From: Arthrobacter terrae
GTDB lineage: Bacteria; Actinomycetota; Actinomycetes; Actinomycetales; Micrococcaceae
Reading direction: 5' to 3'
Length of the DNA: 61,096 nucleotides
NCBI RefSeq assembly: GCF_015708085.1
Contig: NZ_JADNYM010000029.1
Coordinates: 1-61,096, forward strand
Position numbers and translations under genes: made by a program. Shown piece by piece: positions 26,566 to 37,291 of the stretch. Each line of letters starts with the position of its first letter. Within the stretch, counting starts at the first letter, position 1. Under the pieces are notes generated by a model. It was not told where the DNA came from. It saw only the letters and a list, made by a program, of their open reading frames with translations, and made no database searches.

Positions 26566-26598
26566 GGAAGCCGTTGCCATGCGTGGGGCAACGGCTCC
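26566..26598 (-). terminator. Rho-independent-type terminator after the aldehyde dehydrogenase
   Basis: GGAAGCCGTTGCC pairs with GGCAACGGCTCC around an 8-base loop, a stem of about 12 bp. It lies 24 bases past the stop of the minus-strand aldehyde dehydrogenase, and T-rich sequence follows the stem on both strands (CTTCCTTT and CTCCTTTT). It likely ends transcription of that gene. Confidence 0.7.
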
Positions 26599-26621
26599 TT
26601 TTGCCTGGTTTGAAGGGATTA

Positions 26622-28031
26622 TCAGCCGTTGATCACTTGCGGGATGCCGAGGGCTTTGAGCCCATCGACGCCGAATTCGAGCCCGTAGCCGGACTGCTTG
26701 GACCCGCCGAATGGAATGCGCGGATCCACGGCACCGTGCTTGTTGATCCACACGGTGCCGGCTTCGATGCGCGCCGCCACGCTGCGGGCCAAGCCCAGGT
26801 TGGGGGACCAGACGGAGGCGCCGAGGCCGACGTCCAGACCGTTGGCCATGGCCACCGCCTCGTCGACCGTGCTGTATCGGATGATGGGCAGGGCAGGACC
26901 GAACTGTTCCTCGGCCACGAGTGGGTTATTGTTCTCGATGTCGGCCACGAGCGTGGTCGGGTAGAAGTAGCCGGGCTGCTCCGGGTCCGGGTTCCCGCCC
27001 AGCAGCACCCGCGCACCGGAGTCCTTGGCGGCTTGCACCAGCCGGGCCACGATGTCGTATTGCTGCTTGTTCTGGAGGGGTCCGAGAACGTTTGCCTCGA
27101 CCAGGCCCACGCCCATCGGCGCTGCGGCGGCGACGGCGGTCAGGGCTTCGCAGACTTCTTCATAGATGTCCTCGTGCACGTAGAGCCGCTTGAGGGCGGC
27201 GCAGGTCTGGCCGGTGTTGATGAAGGCACCCCAGAACAGATCCTCGGCGATGGCTTCGGGGTCGGCGTCGGGAAGCACGATTCCGGCATCGTTGCCGCCC
27301 AGTTCAAGGGTCAGGCGCTTGACCGTGCCGGCCGAGGATTTGATGATGGCCTTCCCCGTTGCCGTGGACCCGGTGAACATGATCTTGCCGATCGCGGGGT
27401 GCTCGGCCAGACGGGCGCCGACCTCCCTGCCGCCGCAGACGACCGAGAGTACGCCATCGGGAAGTTCCTCGTTCAGCACCTGGACCAGTGCCAGGACGCT
27501 GAGGGGGGTGTACTCGGACGGCTTGAGGACCACGGCATTGCCCATGCGCAGGGCCGGAGCGATCTGCCATACCGAGATCATCATGGGCCAGTTCCACGGG
27601 CCGATGGCGCCGACGACGCCGATGGGCCGGTAGTGCAGTTCGGCATGCGTCTGGCCGTCGTCCACTGCCGTCTCCGCGGTCAGCTCGATGGAGGCTGTGG
27701 CGCGCAGCCAGTCGGCGCAGGCGCCAACCTCGAAGCGGGCGTTGGGGCCGTTGAGCGGCTTGCCCTGCTCTCGGGAGAGCAGCTGGGCGAGGTTTTCGGC
27801 GGAGCGGTCGACGGCGTCGGCCGCCCTGAGCAGGGCTGCGATCCTCTCCTTGTGGCCCAGCGCCGCCCACGCCGGCTGGGCGGCCGTGGCGGCGGCGATG
27901 GCGCGTTCTAGGTCGTCAACGCCTTGGACAGGCGCCTCACCCACCGCTTCCCCGGTGGCGGGGTCGAACATAGTCCGCGTTTCGCCGGTGGTCGGTGTAA
28001 TCGCGCTGAGGAGGTCAGCATACGTTTCCAT
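26622..28031 (-). CDS. Aldehyde dehydrogenase
   Basis: 469 residues from ATG 28031, preceded by GGAG at 6 bases; the longer frame to 28061 has no signal. Complete family features: IGPWNWPMM, the NAD-binding FTGSTATGK, Glu243 in LELGGNDAG, catalytic Cys277 in NTGQTCAALKR, and C-terminal EQFGPALP and PFGGSKQSGYGLEFG. It oxidises an aldehyde to the acid with NAD(P). In this cluster the aldehyde is most likely the product of the amine oxidase. The AraC-type regulator gene lies 165 bases upstream on the same strand. Exact substrate unknown. Confidence 0.9.
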   Translation of the reverse strand: METYADLLSAITPTTGETRTMFDPATGEAVGEAPVQGVDDLERAIAAATAAQPAWAALGHKERIAALLRAADAVDRSAENLAQLLSREQGKPLNGPNARFEVGACADWLRATASIELTAETAVDDGQTHAELHYRPIGVVGAIGPWNWPMMISVWQIAPALRMGNAVVLKPSEYTPLSVLALVQVLNEELPDGVLSVVCGGREVGARLAEHPAIGKIMFTGSTATGKAIIKSSAGTVKRLTLELGGNDAGIVLPDADPEAIAEDLFWGAFINTGQTCAALKRLYVHEDIYEEVCEALTAVAAAAPMGVGLVEANVLGPLQNKQQYDIVARLVQAAKDSGARVLLGGNPDPEQPGYFYPTTLVADIENNNPLVAEEQFGPALPIIRYSTVDEAVAMANGLDVGLGASVWSPNLGLARSVAARIEAGTVWINKHGAVDPRIPFGGSKQSGYGLEFGVDGLKALGIPQVING

Positions 28032-28196
28032 GAAAACTCCACTTCGAGTTGGTAGGTGCAAATCAGGTGGAACTATGCAGTGATTCCTTGATGACTCAAG
28101 TTTCTTTGACCGCCAACGCCGTGTCTTGTCATTGAGTGAAGGTCTGTTGGCCCAAGGCGAACAACTGCGTCCGCGGTGCGCCGGGCCGGTTCGGGA

Positions 28197-29180
28197 TCAC
28201 GCGTGGCCGGCCGGCCGTCGGTAGCTGCTGGGTGGCTCCCCAAACGCGGAACGGAAAATGCGGCTAAAGTGCGCTGCGTTCACGAAGCCCCACCTGCCGG
28301 CAATCCTGCTGACGGGGCGGTGCGCCAGGAGGGGATCGCGCAGCTCGCGCCGACAATTTTCCAGCCGCCGCGTTCGGATCCAGTGGGCCACCGTGGTTCC
28401 GGCTTCCTGGAAAACATTATGCAGGTGCCGGGTGGAGATGAAGTGTGCGGCCGCTATGCTTGCCGGGGACAGCTCCGGGTCGGCGAGGTTGGCGTCGATG
28501 AAGCGGTGGATCCTGCCCAACAGTTCCTCGTGTCGGCGGTCGGGGCCGTCCGGCGCCTGGTCCAGCTCCGCGGCGAACATGGTGCTGAGAAGATCCAAAG
28601 TGTTGTGAGCCAGCCGGTACCCGCTGGGGCCGGAGAGTACGTCGAGATTTTCCGCCAGCCGGGTCATGAAGGGGATGATCATCCGCCCAAGCCCCGTGTC
28701 GGCGGTCATTCGCGTCGCCGTCAGCCGGCCAACTGAACCAGCCGGCAGGTCGAGTGCGTCGTGAGGAAACATCAGCACCAGTGTGCGAAAGTCGGACTCG
28801 AAGGCCAGCGTGTAGGGGCGGTGGGTGTCGTACAGGGCGAGGTCGCCGGGTCTGAGGACGGCCTCGCGGTTGTCCTGGACAAGAATCCCGGTGCCGGCCA
28901 GTTGCAGGTTGAGCTTGAAATAGAGCCGGTCCGAACGGGCGATGAGCGACGGAGTGCGGTGCACGCTGTGGCCGGAGGCCGTGACCTCGATAATGGAGAG
29001 TTCATCCAGGAGCCGGGAACGCAGCCGGCCGTGAAAATGCTCCGGGTCGCTGGAACGGACGTGCAACGGTACGAAGGATGAGGAAATGAGATCGTGCCAG
29101 GCGGAGAAGGAATGGGCGTCGGCGGTGTGGACGGCATCCGTGCCGGGAAAGGCGTTGGCGGTATCGAGCGTGACGGTCAT
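28197..29180 (-). CDS. AraC-family regulator with AraC-binding-like N-terminal domain
   Basis: 327 residues from ATG 29180, with AGGGAAT upstream; the frame extends to 29294 without support. The N-terminal 180 residues (LYFKLNLQLAGTGILVQD, LRPGDLALYDTHRPYTLAFE) are the domain found in FeaR-type activators, and the C-terminal 100 hold two helix-turn-helices (SPASIAAAHFISTRHLHNVF and GFVNAAHFSRIFRSAFGEPP). FeaR controls tyramine and phenylethylamine oxidation in E. coli, so an amine-responsive role for this protein beside an aldehyde dehydrogenase and amine oxidase is plausible. It would most likely activate the dehydrogenase gene. Confidence 0.85.
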   Translation of the reverse strand: MTVTLDTANAFPGTDAVHTADAHSFSAWHDLISSSFVPLHVRSSDPEHFHGRLRSRLLDELSIIEVTASGHSVHRTPSLIARSDRLYFKLNLQLAGTGILVQDNREAVLRPGDLALYDTHRPYTLAFESDFRTLVLMFPHDALDLPAGSVGRLTATRMTADTGLGRMIIPFMTRLAENLDVLSGPSGYRLAHNTLDLLSTMFAAELDQAPDGPDRRHEELLGRIHRFIDANLADPELSPASIAAAHFISTRHLHNVFQEAGTTVAHWIRTRRLENCRRELRDPLLAHRPVSRIAGRWGFVNAAHFSRIFRSAFGEPPSSYRRPAGHA

Positions 29181-29325
29181 CCGAAAATTCCCTAGTGGTG
29201 CGACGGCCTGTGCGGTGTGGGGGTTCTGGCCACCGTCGGTATCGCCCGGAACTGCGGTGGCCCCGGCGAAACTGTGGTGAACAACACTTTCCAACCACTC
29301 TAGTGGCTTGCGACGACGCTGTCAC

Positions 29326-29970
29326 TTATTTTCGACGATTGGCGAAAAAAGTTTCAGCACAGGGTTGGGTGGCCTGCGTGGTGGGGTTCAAGAGCAGCAG
29401 GTAGGCGTCCAGCTGGGTCCTCAATTGGGCAGGCAAGTGTTTCCCAGGGGACATTGCGGCGACGATCTGGGCGCCCAGGAGCATGCTCATCAGCTGGTTG
29501 ACGATGTACTCATCCTGGATGGGTGCCGTAACTTCGCCGCGGTCCCGCGCCCCGCGCAGGTGTCCCTCCAGCGCGGAACGCCACTGGTTCATTGAGGTCT
29601 CATGCAAGTTGGCCTTGGCGGGATCGGTGAGGGCCTTCTGCCAGAACGGAATGACGATGCGCGCTTCGTTGATGCGGTCCTCGTCCAGCGGCAGCACCTC
29701 AAGGCAAAAGGCGCGCAGTGCCTCCATCCCGACCTTGCCGGTCGAGGTGTCCGCAATTCTTTGGTTCGTGCGGTTGAAGACGTGCCTGAAGGCGAAGGTG
29801 ATCAGATGGTCCTTCGTGGGGAAGTAAGGCTTCATCGCACCGTTGGCAAAGCCGGCCTCCGTGGCGATCTCGCGCATGGTGGCTCCCTCGATCCCGTGCC
29901 GGGCAATGATGCGCCAGGTGGCATCCACCAGCTCAAGCCGGCGCTGGTTGTGGTCGACAATTTTTGGCAC
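29326..29970 (-). CDS. TetR-family regulator (BetI-like)
   Basis: 214 residues from ATG 29970. N-terminal helix-turn-helix: IARHGIEGATMREIATEAGF, ANGAMKPYFPTKDHLITFAF. The C-terminal half (FCLEVLPLDEDRINEARIVI, FWQKALTDP) matches the BetI/TetR_C_6 ligand domain. BetI represses choline-betaine genes, and relatives respond to amines and aldehydes. A 20 bp inverted repeat 72 bases upstream of its start recurs before the amine oxidase gene, so it probably represses itself and the oxidase. All five genes of the set face the same way. Confidence 0.88.
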   Translation of the reverse strand: MPKIVDHNQRRLELVDATWRIIARHGIEGATMREIATEAGFANGAMKPYFPTKDHLITFAFRHVFNRTNQRIADTSTGKVGMEALRAFCLEVLPLDEDRINEARIVIPFWQKALTDPAKANLHETSMNQWRSALEGHLRGARDRGEVTAPIQDEYIVNQLMSMLLGAQIVAAMSPGKHLPAQLRTQLDAYLLLLNPTTQATQPCAETFFANRRK

Positions 29971-30041
29971 TCAACTGCTCCTATCCGGCTGCCCGTCCGG
30001 CTGATGTGTGTGGGTATTTGTGATGCAACTTACGGACGACT

Positions 30042-30061
30042 ATTCTCTACAATCATAGAAT
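30042..30061. promoter_or_regulatory. Putative TetR operator upstream of the TetR gene
   Basis: ATTCTCTACAATCATAGAAT, an inverted repeat with outer arms ATTCT/AGAAT. It matches the site at 24613-24632 at 16 or more of 20 positions. A short plus-strand frame (30060-30206, 48 codons) starts inside it but has no ribosome site and is probably not a gene. Nothing else is recognised up to 30350. Confidence 0.6.
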
Positions 30062-30349
30062 GAAAGATCCTGGGCTGCCCGTCCGCGGCCACGCATCGAC
30101 GGAAAGAGTAGCCGTGGCTGCCGCCATCGACGTCGACACTGCCGTCCATTGGCTCGCCTCCGCCGCAGAAATTACGGTCTTTCGGGACATCCTGCACGCA
30201 GCCTGACACTTCCACGTGTTCCTGCACGGCGTGTCAGGCCCGGGGACCAACGGCGCGGTTGTCTCCGTGACCCGCGGCACCGTGGAAACCGCCGTCGAGC
30301 TTGACACGGGCGCCCGGGCACCTATTTGTGCGCCATCTCCACGTTCTAC

Positions 30350-30540
30350 CGTGTCCTGGATGAGAACAGCCAGGTCAAGGCACCGCGCCGAATCGCACGC
30401 CAGACTTTGGCGATTGCGGCCTCCTTCAATGTCATGTCGGCGTGGAGGTAGGTGTTTGCCGTGGTGATCTGCTTGTGGCCGGGCAGAGGGCGATGACGGT
30501 GGTATCGACGCCGGCATGCAGCAGCCGAATCGCGGCGGAG
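30350..30540 (-). pseudogene. Tyrosine recombinase, C-terminal remnant
   Basis: The minus strand encodes LPGHKQITTANTYLHADMTL and KEAAIAKVW, the end of a phage-type integrase with the catalytic Tyr (NTYLHAD). The preceding part of the motif lies in a different frame, and the Arg-His part is lacking. It is an inactive fragment of a mobile-element integrase. Confidence 0.6.
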
Positions 30541-30639
30541 GCCAGAATTACTCATGGACACCCATTCTCCCGCGGCGGCAAGATTGTGGAGATAGACAGT
30601 GATGCTGATCCCGATTCTCGCCCTAATCGAGGATCGCCG

Positions 30640-30970
30640 CCAAGGGCGTGGTGACCATGCCGCCTTCGCTGAACTCCGGGGCCATAGCCAGGATCTCGTT
30701 GATTAGCCAGGCAGCCACCTTAGTGAAGGAGTCGTATTCAATGACCATAAAACAGGTATGGGTGAACTTGGACATCTCCAGAGCCACTTGGGCCTGCCCC
30801 CAGGTGTTGGTGGCCCCCACCCTGGTCACCGCAATGCCGGCGGCCAGGTCAATGATGTGAGTACCGTAAACATCCTCCAAAATGGAGCCCTGCACACGGC
30901 CGATGAAGCTGGGCACGGTCACACCTAATCCGGATGCGACCTGCGCTCCACGTTCCCGGTGATGCGCGTT
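30640..30970 (-). pseudogene. 4-aminobutyrate aminotransferase (GabT) remnant
   Basis: About 85 residues of the N-terminal region remain: RGAQVASGLGVTVPSFIGR, HIIDLAAGIAVTRVGATN and EMSKFTHTCFMVIEYDSFTK match GabT-type aminotransferases. The PLP-binding Lys region and the rest are absent. GabT turns GABA into succinate semialdehyde. Its location next to the amine set suggests that the ancestral locus also handled GABA or putrescine products. Confidence 0.7.
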
Positions 30971-30979
30971 AGTACTGAT

Positions 30980-31180
30980 TGTCGATGACCAGGATATGAT
31001 CCGCGTCGGGCTGCGCTCCATTCTGGACGCCCAGCTCAACATCAGCGTGGTGCGCGAGGCCGGGGACGGACTGGAGGCAGTCAGGCTGCTCGACGAGGTC
31101 GCCGAAGAGCGGCAGCCCGACGCCGACCCGGCCATGGCCGCACTTTTCTCCGCCCTCACCCCCAAAGAGCGCGACTTCGG
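30980..31180 (+). pseudogene. LuxR-type response regulator remnant
   Basis: Frame pieces encode LIVDDQDMIRVGLRSILDAQ (receiver start with the acidic pocket), GDGLEAVRLLDEVAEERQPD, then jump to FSALTPKERD, the start of a LuxR helix-turn-helix. The phospho-accepting Asp region and most of the receiver are deleted. It is a collapsed gene of the NarL/FixJ family. Confidence 0.6.
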
Positions 31181-31320
31181 CATCGCTATCGCTACAGGGC
31201 AGGTACTACTTCCTCATCCGCGCGGTCACTAGGCGCTCGCGGGCGGATGGGCCGGTGGCGTCGAAAAGTTCGAGGTCGAACCTGTGAGCGAGAATTCGAC
31301 GGAAGCTGCGGCCGTAGGAA

Positions 31321-31349
31321 TTGACAAGCGCTCTTAGCGGTCTTTTATG
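31321..31349 (+). promoter_or_regulatory. Candidate promoter of the urease operon
   Basis: TTGACA (31321) and TTTATG (31344) are separated by 17 bases, 150 bases upstream of ureA. The -35 box is perfect; the -10 box is a weak match. It is the best sigma-70-like candidate in the 270-base gap before ureA. Confidence 0.35.
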
Positions 31350-31501
31350 CCGGCCGTTGCATGGATCAATCTCTCTGCCGACGGGTGTAGCATCCAAAAC
31401 GTCAGCGTCATCAATAGCGGACGGACCACACAGGCTGGAAGCGGGTTGGGTCACCGGTTTCCGTCACACGCTTACCCACCCCAAAGTCCGAAGGAGTGTC
31501 T

Positions 31502-31804
31502 ATGCATTTGCTGCCTCGCGAGCAGGAAAAGTTGCTGATTGTCGTCGCCGCCGACCTTGCCCGGCGCAGACAGCAGCGTGGTTTGAAACTCAACTATCCC
31601 GAAGCCATAGCCATCCTCAGTTATGAACTGATGGAGGGTGCCCGCGACGGCAGGACGGTCGCTGATCTCATGAGCTACGGGACCACCATTCTGCATCAGG
31701 AGGACGTCCAGGAGGGCATCGCGGAGATCATCGCCGATGTCCAGGTCGAGGCCACTTTTCCCGACGGTACCAAGCTGGTTACCGTACACCACCCGATCCG
31801 CTAG
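31502..31804 (+). CDS. ureA: Urease gamma subunit
   Basis: 100 residues from ATG 31502 (AAGGAG 8 bases upstream; GTG 31496 is too close to it). [20 protein letters not shown] and the central [20 protein letters not shown] are hallmark urease gamma motifs, ending in [10 protein letters not shown]. The full length matches the usual 100. It forms the urease core with UreB and UreC in the cytoplasm, hydrolysing urea to ammonia and carbamate. First gene of the operon, 9 bases before ureB. Confidence 0.97.
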   Translation: MHLLPREQEKLLIVVAADLARRRQQRGLKLNYPEAIAILSYELMEGARDGRTVADLMSYGTTILHQEDVQEGIAEIIADVQVEATFPDGTKLVTVHHPIR

Positions 31805-31813
31805 GAAATGGTC

Positions 31814-32169
31814 ATGAAGCCAGGTGAATTCGTTCTCAAGGACGAACCCATCCTCTGCAACGCTGGACGAGCCACGGTCACGGTCGAGGTGACCAACAGC
31901 GGCGACCGTCCCATCCAGGTCGGGTCCCACTATCACTTTGCCGAAACCAACCGGGCCCTGCATTTCGACAGGGCGGCCGCGTACGGCTTTCGTCTGGATA
32001 TTCCGGCTGGTACCGCCGTGCGGTTTGAACCCGGCGATGCAAAAACGGTGCCTCTGGTGGCTCTGGCAGGTAGTCGGGAAGTTTATGGCCTGGCAAATTT
32101 GGTCAACGGTCCGCTGGATTCTGTCAGCGTGCAGAACGACGGCGGCGCGGTCAATGTGGAGGGGGCAAA

Positions 32170-32173
<4 letters not shown>
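31814..32173 (+). CDS. ureB: Urease beta subunit
   Basis: 119 residues from ATG 31814; ATG 31808 is closer to AGGA and less likely. It begins [17 protein letters not shown] and contains [20 protein letters not shown] and [20 protein letters not shown], the family core. The length is at the upper end for separate beta subunits. Its last four bases overlap the ureC start (ATGA), so subunits are made together. Confidence 0.97.
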
Positions 32174-33882
<1,709 letters not shown>

Positions 33883-33906
33883 GAGAAGCCCAGGAAAGAC
33901 AATCCC

Positions 33907-34392
33907 ATGATCATTGACTCAGTCATAGGCAACGTCCATGCTGTGCCAGCAGCCGAGCTTGACGGGCTGCACCTTGAAAAAGTGCTTCTGTCCGGCGCGG
34001 AGCTATCCAAACGCATCCAACGTGTACGCACCGACCACGGTAATGAACTGGGTTTGCACCTGCGAGCCAGAGCCGGCAGTGCCGGGGACCTATGCGACGG
34101 CGACATCTTGTTCCGTGATGCCGCGGGCCTGATTGTTGTTTCCGTACTACCCACGGACGTGCTTATCATCGCCCCGCAAAGTATCCGCCAGATGGGTATC
34201 GTGGCACACCAGCTGGGCAATCGCCACCTGCAGGCACAGTTCTTCGGTGCCCAGAGCGAGTATGGGGCGGAGGTCATGGTGGTCCCCTATGATCACACAG
34301 TTCTCCAGCTGCTGCACCAGCTGGAGATACCCTTCAGCAGGCAGGAGCGGGTCATGAGCGCACCGTTTCGGCATGCGGAGCACACGCACTGA
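33907..34392 (+). CDS. ureE: Urease accessory protein UreE (nickel delivery)
   Basis: 161 residues from ATG 33907, with AGGAAAG upstream. The N-terminal UreE domain (GLHLRARAGSAGDLCDGDIL) and the metal-binding C-domain (IRQMGIVAHQLGNRHLQAQF) are present. The protein ends with the short tail FRHAEHTH, with three His, but lacks the long His-rich tail of enteric UreE. It delivers nickel to UreG. TGATG overlap with ureF. Confidence 0.95.
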   Translation: MIIDSVIGNVHAVPAAELDGLHLEKVLLSGAELSKRIQRVRTDHGNELGLHLRARAGSAGDLCDGDILFRDAAGLIVVSVLPTDVLIIAPQSIRQMGIVAHQLGNRHLQAQFFGAQSEYGAEVMVVPYDHTVLQLLHQLEIPFSRQERVMSAPFRHAEHTH

Positions 34393-35174
34393 TGGGTACT
34401 CAGCCACAGATGCACCCGCACGCCTGCCGGGAGTCTCCAGCGCCGCCGTCGTACCTGCTGCCGTTGCTGCAGCTAAGTGATTCGGCGCTGCCCACGGGAG
34501 CATTTAGCCATTCCTTCGGACTGGAAGTCTACCTGGCCAGGGGCGTTGTCCATGACGAGAATAGTTTCGCGGCTTGGCTGCGGCAATTCATCGGCCAACA
34601 GCTGGTCTACAGCGATGGGCTGGCAATCCGGTTGACCGACGAAGCGCTGGGGGGTGCCGGATCCAGCGGTGCCGGTGCTCGCTGTACGGGGCTGGACAGT
34701 CCTAGGTTCGAGGAAGTCTGGGAGCTGGACCGCCAGGTCACGGCCCAGGCCCTGCCGCTACAGCTGCGCGGGGCCGGCATTAAGATGGGGCTGCGTATGT
34801 TGGAGATCGGTATGGGCATTTTTCCTTCTGCGGCACTTGATGCGTACCAGGAGCAGATCAAGTCCGGTCGCTGTACAGGTAATGCGGGCGTTGCATTCGC
34901 ACTAACGGCTCACGGGCTGCGCATTCCACTGTCACAGATGCTGGCCGCCTACTTCTTTTCCACCGCCACCACGCTGACACAGAACGCGGTCCGTGCCATC
35001 CCACTGGGTCAGAGCGCCGGTCAGCGCGTGCTGCGGCTGATACACGACGACGTCACGGCCGCCGCGGCGACCGTTATGACACTTGAAGCCGGGGACCTGG
35101 GCGCCGTCGCCCCCGGACTGGAAATCGCCCAGATGCGCCACGAGTACCAACGCGCCCGCATGTTTATGAGTTGA
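34392..35174 (+). CDS. ureF: Urease accessory protein UreF
   Basis: 260 residues. [20 protein letters not shown] and EVYLARGVV are the signature N-terminal motifs; EIGMGIF and a C-terminal [15 protein letters not shown] complete the fold. It gates UreG GTPase activity in the UreDFG complex that activates urease. A Gly/Ala-rich insertion (about residues 88-100) is longer than usual. Overlaps ureE by one base, and the next gene begins 23 bases on. Confidence 0.95.
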   Translation: MGTQPQMHPHACRESPAPPSYLLPLLQLSDSALPTGAFSHSFGLEVYLARGVVHDENSFAAWLRQFIGQQLVYSDGLAIRLTDEALGGAGSSGAGARCTGLDSPRFEEVWELDRQVTAQALPLQLRGAGIKMGLRMLEIGMGIFPSAALDAYQEQIKSGRCTGNAGVAFALTAHGLRIPLSQMLAAYFFSTATTLTQNAVRAIPLGQSAGQRVLRLIHDDVTAAAATVMTLEAGDLGAVAPGLEIAQMRHEYQRARMFMS

Positions 35175-35197
35175 CGCATTTGCACAAGGAGAACACC

Positions 35198-35812
35198 ATG
35201 GAACCGATCAAGATCGGCATCGGCGGACCCGTCGGTGCCGGCAAGACCCAACTCGTCGAGCGCCTTACCCGCCACATGAGTGGTGAAATTTCAATGGCAG
35301 CCATCACCAACGACATATACACCATCGAGGACGCGAAGATTCTGGCTCAGAACGGCGTCCTGCCGCTGGACCGGATCATCGGCATCGAGACCGGAGGCTG
35401 CCCGCACACTGCCATCCGGGAGGACACGTCCATGAACGCGGCGGCGATCGCCGAACTCGTCCAGCGCCACCCGGACCTGCAGATGGTGTTCGTGGAAAGC
35501 GGCGGCGACAACCTCTCGGCCACCTTCAGTCCGGAACTGGTCGATTTTTCCATCTACATCATCGACGTGGCCCAAGGGGAGAAGATCCCGCGCAAGGCTG
35601 GCCAAGGCATGATCAAATCCGACCTGTTCATCATCAACAAGATCGACCTGGCCCCGTATGTCGGCGCAGATCTGTCCGTGATGGAACACGATTCAAAGGA
35701 GTTCCGCGGTGACCGGCCCTTCTGCTTCACCAATCTAAAGACTGACGAGGGGCTGGACTATGTAATCGAGTGGATCCGGCACGACGTGCTCATGCTTGAC
35801 CTGGGCAAGTGA
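35198..35812 (+). CDS. ureG: Urease accessory GTPase UreG
   Basis: 204 residues from ATG 35198, preceded by AAGGAG; the frame extends to 35171 but the P-loop family start is here. The P-loop is GGPVGAGKT (residues 9-17); [32 protein letters not shown] (holding the nickel-binding Cys-Pro-His) and the G-motif [13 protein letters not shown] follow. It uses GTP to load nickel into urease. The stop overlaps the ureD start region. Confidence 0.97.
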   Translation: MEPIKIGIGGPVGAGKTQLVERLTRHMSGEISMAAITNDIYTIEDAKILAQNGVLPLDRIIGIETGGCPHTAIREDTSMNAAAIAELVQRHPDLQMVFVESGGDNLSATFSPELVDFSIYIIDVAQGEKIPRKAGQGMIKSDLFIINKIDLAPYVGADLSVMEHDSKEFRGDRPFCFTNLKTDEGLDYVIEWIRHDVLMLDLGK

Positions 35813-36693
35813 CCGCGCTGAAGGCGGCTCCTGCCATAAATGCACCCATGGGGGAACTCCGTCTGGACATCGGCGTCCGCAATGGCCGATCCTTGGCCAC
35901 CGGCCAGTACCACCGCGGAGCGCTGCGGGTGCTACGCCCACACTATCTGGACGAGTCCGGACAGGTTTGCTATGTAACAGTCAACCAGGGTGGGGCGTAC
36001 CTGGGTGGGGACCTGTTCACCATGGACATTACCGTGGCTGAGGGTGCCCGGCTGTTGCTGACTACACAGTCAGCCACCAAGATCTACCGGACCCCGAAGG
36101 CATTCGCTGAGCAGCGCCTGAGGGTCAACTTAGGGCCGCACAGCACCCTCGAATACGTACCAGACCAGCTCATCGCCTACCGCGGGGCCGCCTACCGACA
36201 GGATGCGCTGATAGATATGGATGAGAGCGCCTCCCTGATCATGTCCGAGGTGATCACCCCCGGCTGGTCCCCGGACGGGCAGCCGTTCAGATATGAGCAA
36301 CTGCGGTTGCGCAACGAGATCCGGTATGGCGGCCGGCTGCTGGCCATCGACAACGTATTGCTCACACCACCTTCGGCTGGCACTGCTGATTTCTCCGGCC
36401 AACCCGTAGCGGACATCACCGGGCTTGGCTTCATGGAGGGATTCAGCCATCTGGGGTCCCTGTTGGTGGTGGATCCGCGGGTCGATGCCGCGCTCGTCAC
36501 TGAACTGCGCATGGTGCTGGGTGAGCATGAACAAGACGCCCTCACCGGCATCTCACAGTTGAACGGGCCCGGCTTCGTGGTACGGGCACTATCCGGGAGC
36601 ACCCCTCGCCTCAATACTATGATGTCCACACTCACGGCGCTCCTGCGGGAACGCTGGTTTGGTCAGGCAGCGCTGAACCTGAGGAAGCACTGA
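35809..36693 (+). CDS. ureD: Urease accessory protein UreD (UreH)
   Basis: 294 residues from GTG 35809, overlapping the ureG stop (GTGA); ATG 35848 is an alternative start that better fits the conserved region. Contains [15 protein letters not shown] and [16 protein letters not shown], with [20 protein letters not shown], all characteristic of UreD. It is the scaffold that brings UreF and UreG to urease. Last gene of the operon; the next 600 bases hold no gene. Confidence 0.93.
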   Translation: MTALKAAPAINAPMGELRLDIGVRNGRSLATGQYHRGALRVLRPHYLDESGQVCYVTVNQGGAYLGGDLFTMDITVAEGARLLLTTQSATKIYRTPKAFAEQRLRVNLGPHSTLEYVPDQLIAYRGAAYRQDALIDMDESASLIMSEVITPGWSPDGQPFRYEQLRLRNEIRYGGRLLAIDNVLLTPPSAGTADFSGQPVADITGLGFMEGFSHLGSLLVVDPRVDAALVTELRMVLGEHEQDALTGISQLNGPGFVVRALSGSTPRLNTMMSTLTALLRERWFGQAALNLRKH

Positions 36694-36731
36694 ACCATCC
36701 GGCTCACAGGCTCAATGAGCACCCCTTCACG

Positions 36732-36926
36732 GAGTTCAATCTCCCAAGGAACGTGGAAGCCCATCATAGTGCCTTCCTCGCTGCCAGAGGCGCATTCTCT
36801 TAAATCAGACAAAGCGACTTGAGCCCGGGCGTCCGGGACCGCGGAGGGTTTTGGAAGCCGTTACTGGGGTGCGGTGATCGCCCCGAATCGGGGTGCGATC
36901 CTTATTGTGTAAGGCGCGCATGTGCT
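36732..36926 (+). repeat. Direct repeat F after ureD
   Basis: Related to 40666-40992 in two blocks: 36732-36783 with 40666-40718, and 36784-36926 with 40851-40992, at about 75-85% identity. This copy lacks about 130 bases present between the blocks in the other. The second block has a perfect hairpin core (CCCCGAATCGGGG within GATCGC and GCGATC arms, 36876-36900) followed by TTATTGTGTAAGGCGCGCA. Beyond the repeat, 36927-37291 contains nothing recognisable. Confidence 0.7.
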
Positions 36927-37291
36927 GTGAGCCTGCGGGCGGGCGACACATCAGTGGCGAGCCGCCGGTCGGGCCGATTAACCGTGATTTCGATCGTCCG
37001 AGCCTGCGTTTCGCTTTGAATCCTCTCATTCCCCTGGTCTGTCGGAAACCCCGAAGTGACGGGGCGCCGGTTCATTACGATCGCGTCAGACTGTCCGCCG
37101 TCGAAAATCCCGGCACTGTCCGAAGCAGCGTGGATCAACAAACCCAGCGAAAAACCACAGAAAAGCAACCTAACTGACTCCCCTTGGTATCAAACACTTC
37201 GACAAATACCGCGGTGGAGCTTTTGAGCCATCTGGATCGCGCAGGTCATCGGCGTATCCAAGGTATCCACGACTTGCTGGGGGCGGGCACT

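Noticed and set aside
26574-27911. 445-codon plus-strand ORF
   Set aside because: It is the antisense shadow of the aldehyde dehydrogenase gene, with Gly/His-rich composition.
30060-30206. 48-codon ORF divergent from the TetR gene
   Set aside because: It starts inside the putative operator, has no ribosome site and no recognised relatives.
36805-37029. Related small ORFs in repeats F and G (also 40763-41047) as a gene family
   Set aside because: The similarity is explained by the DNA repeat with its hairpin; frames differ in length and have no start signals.
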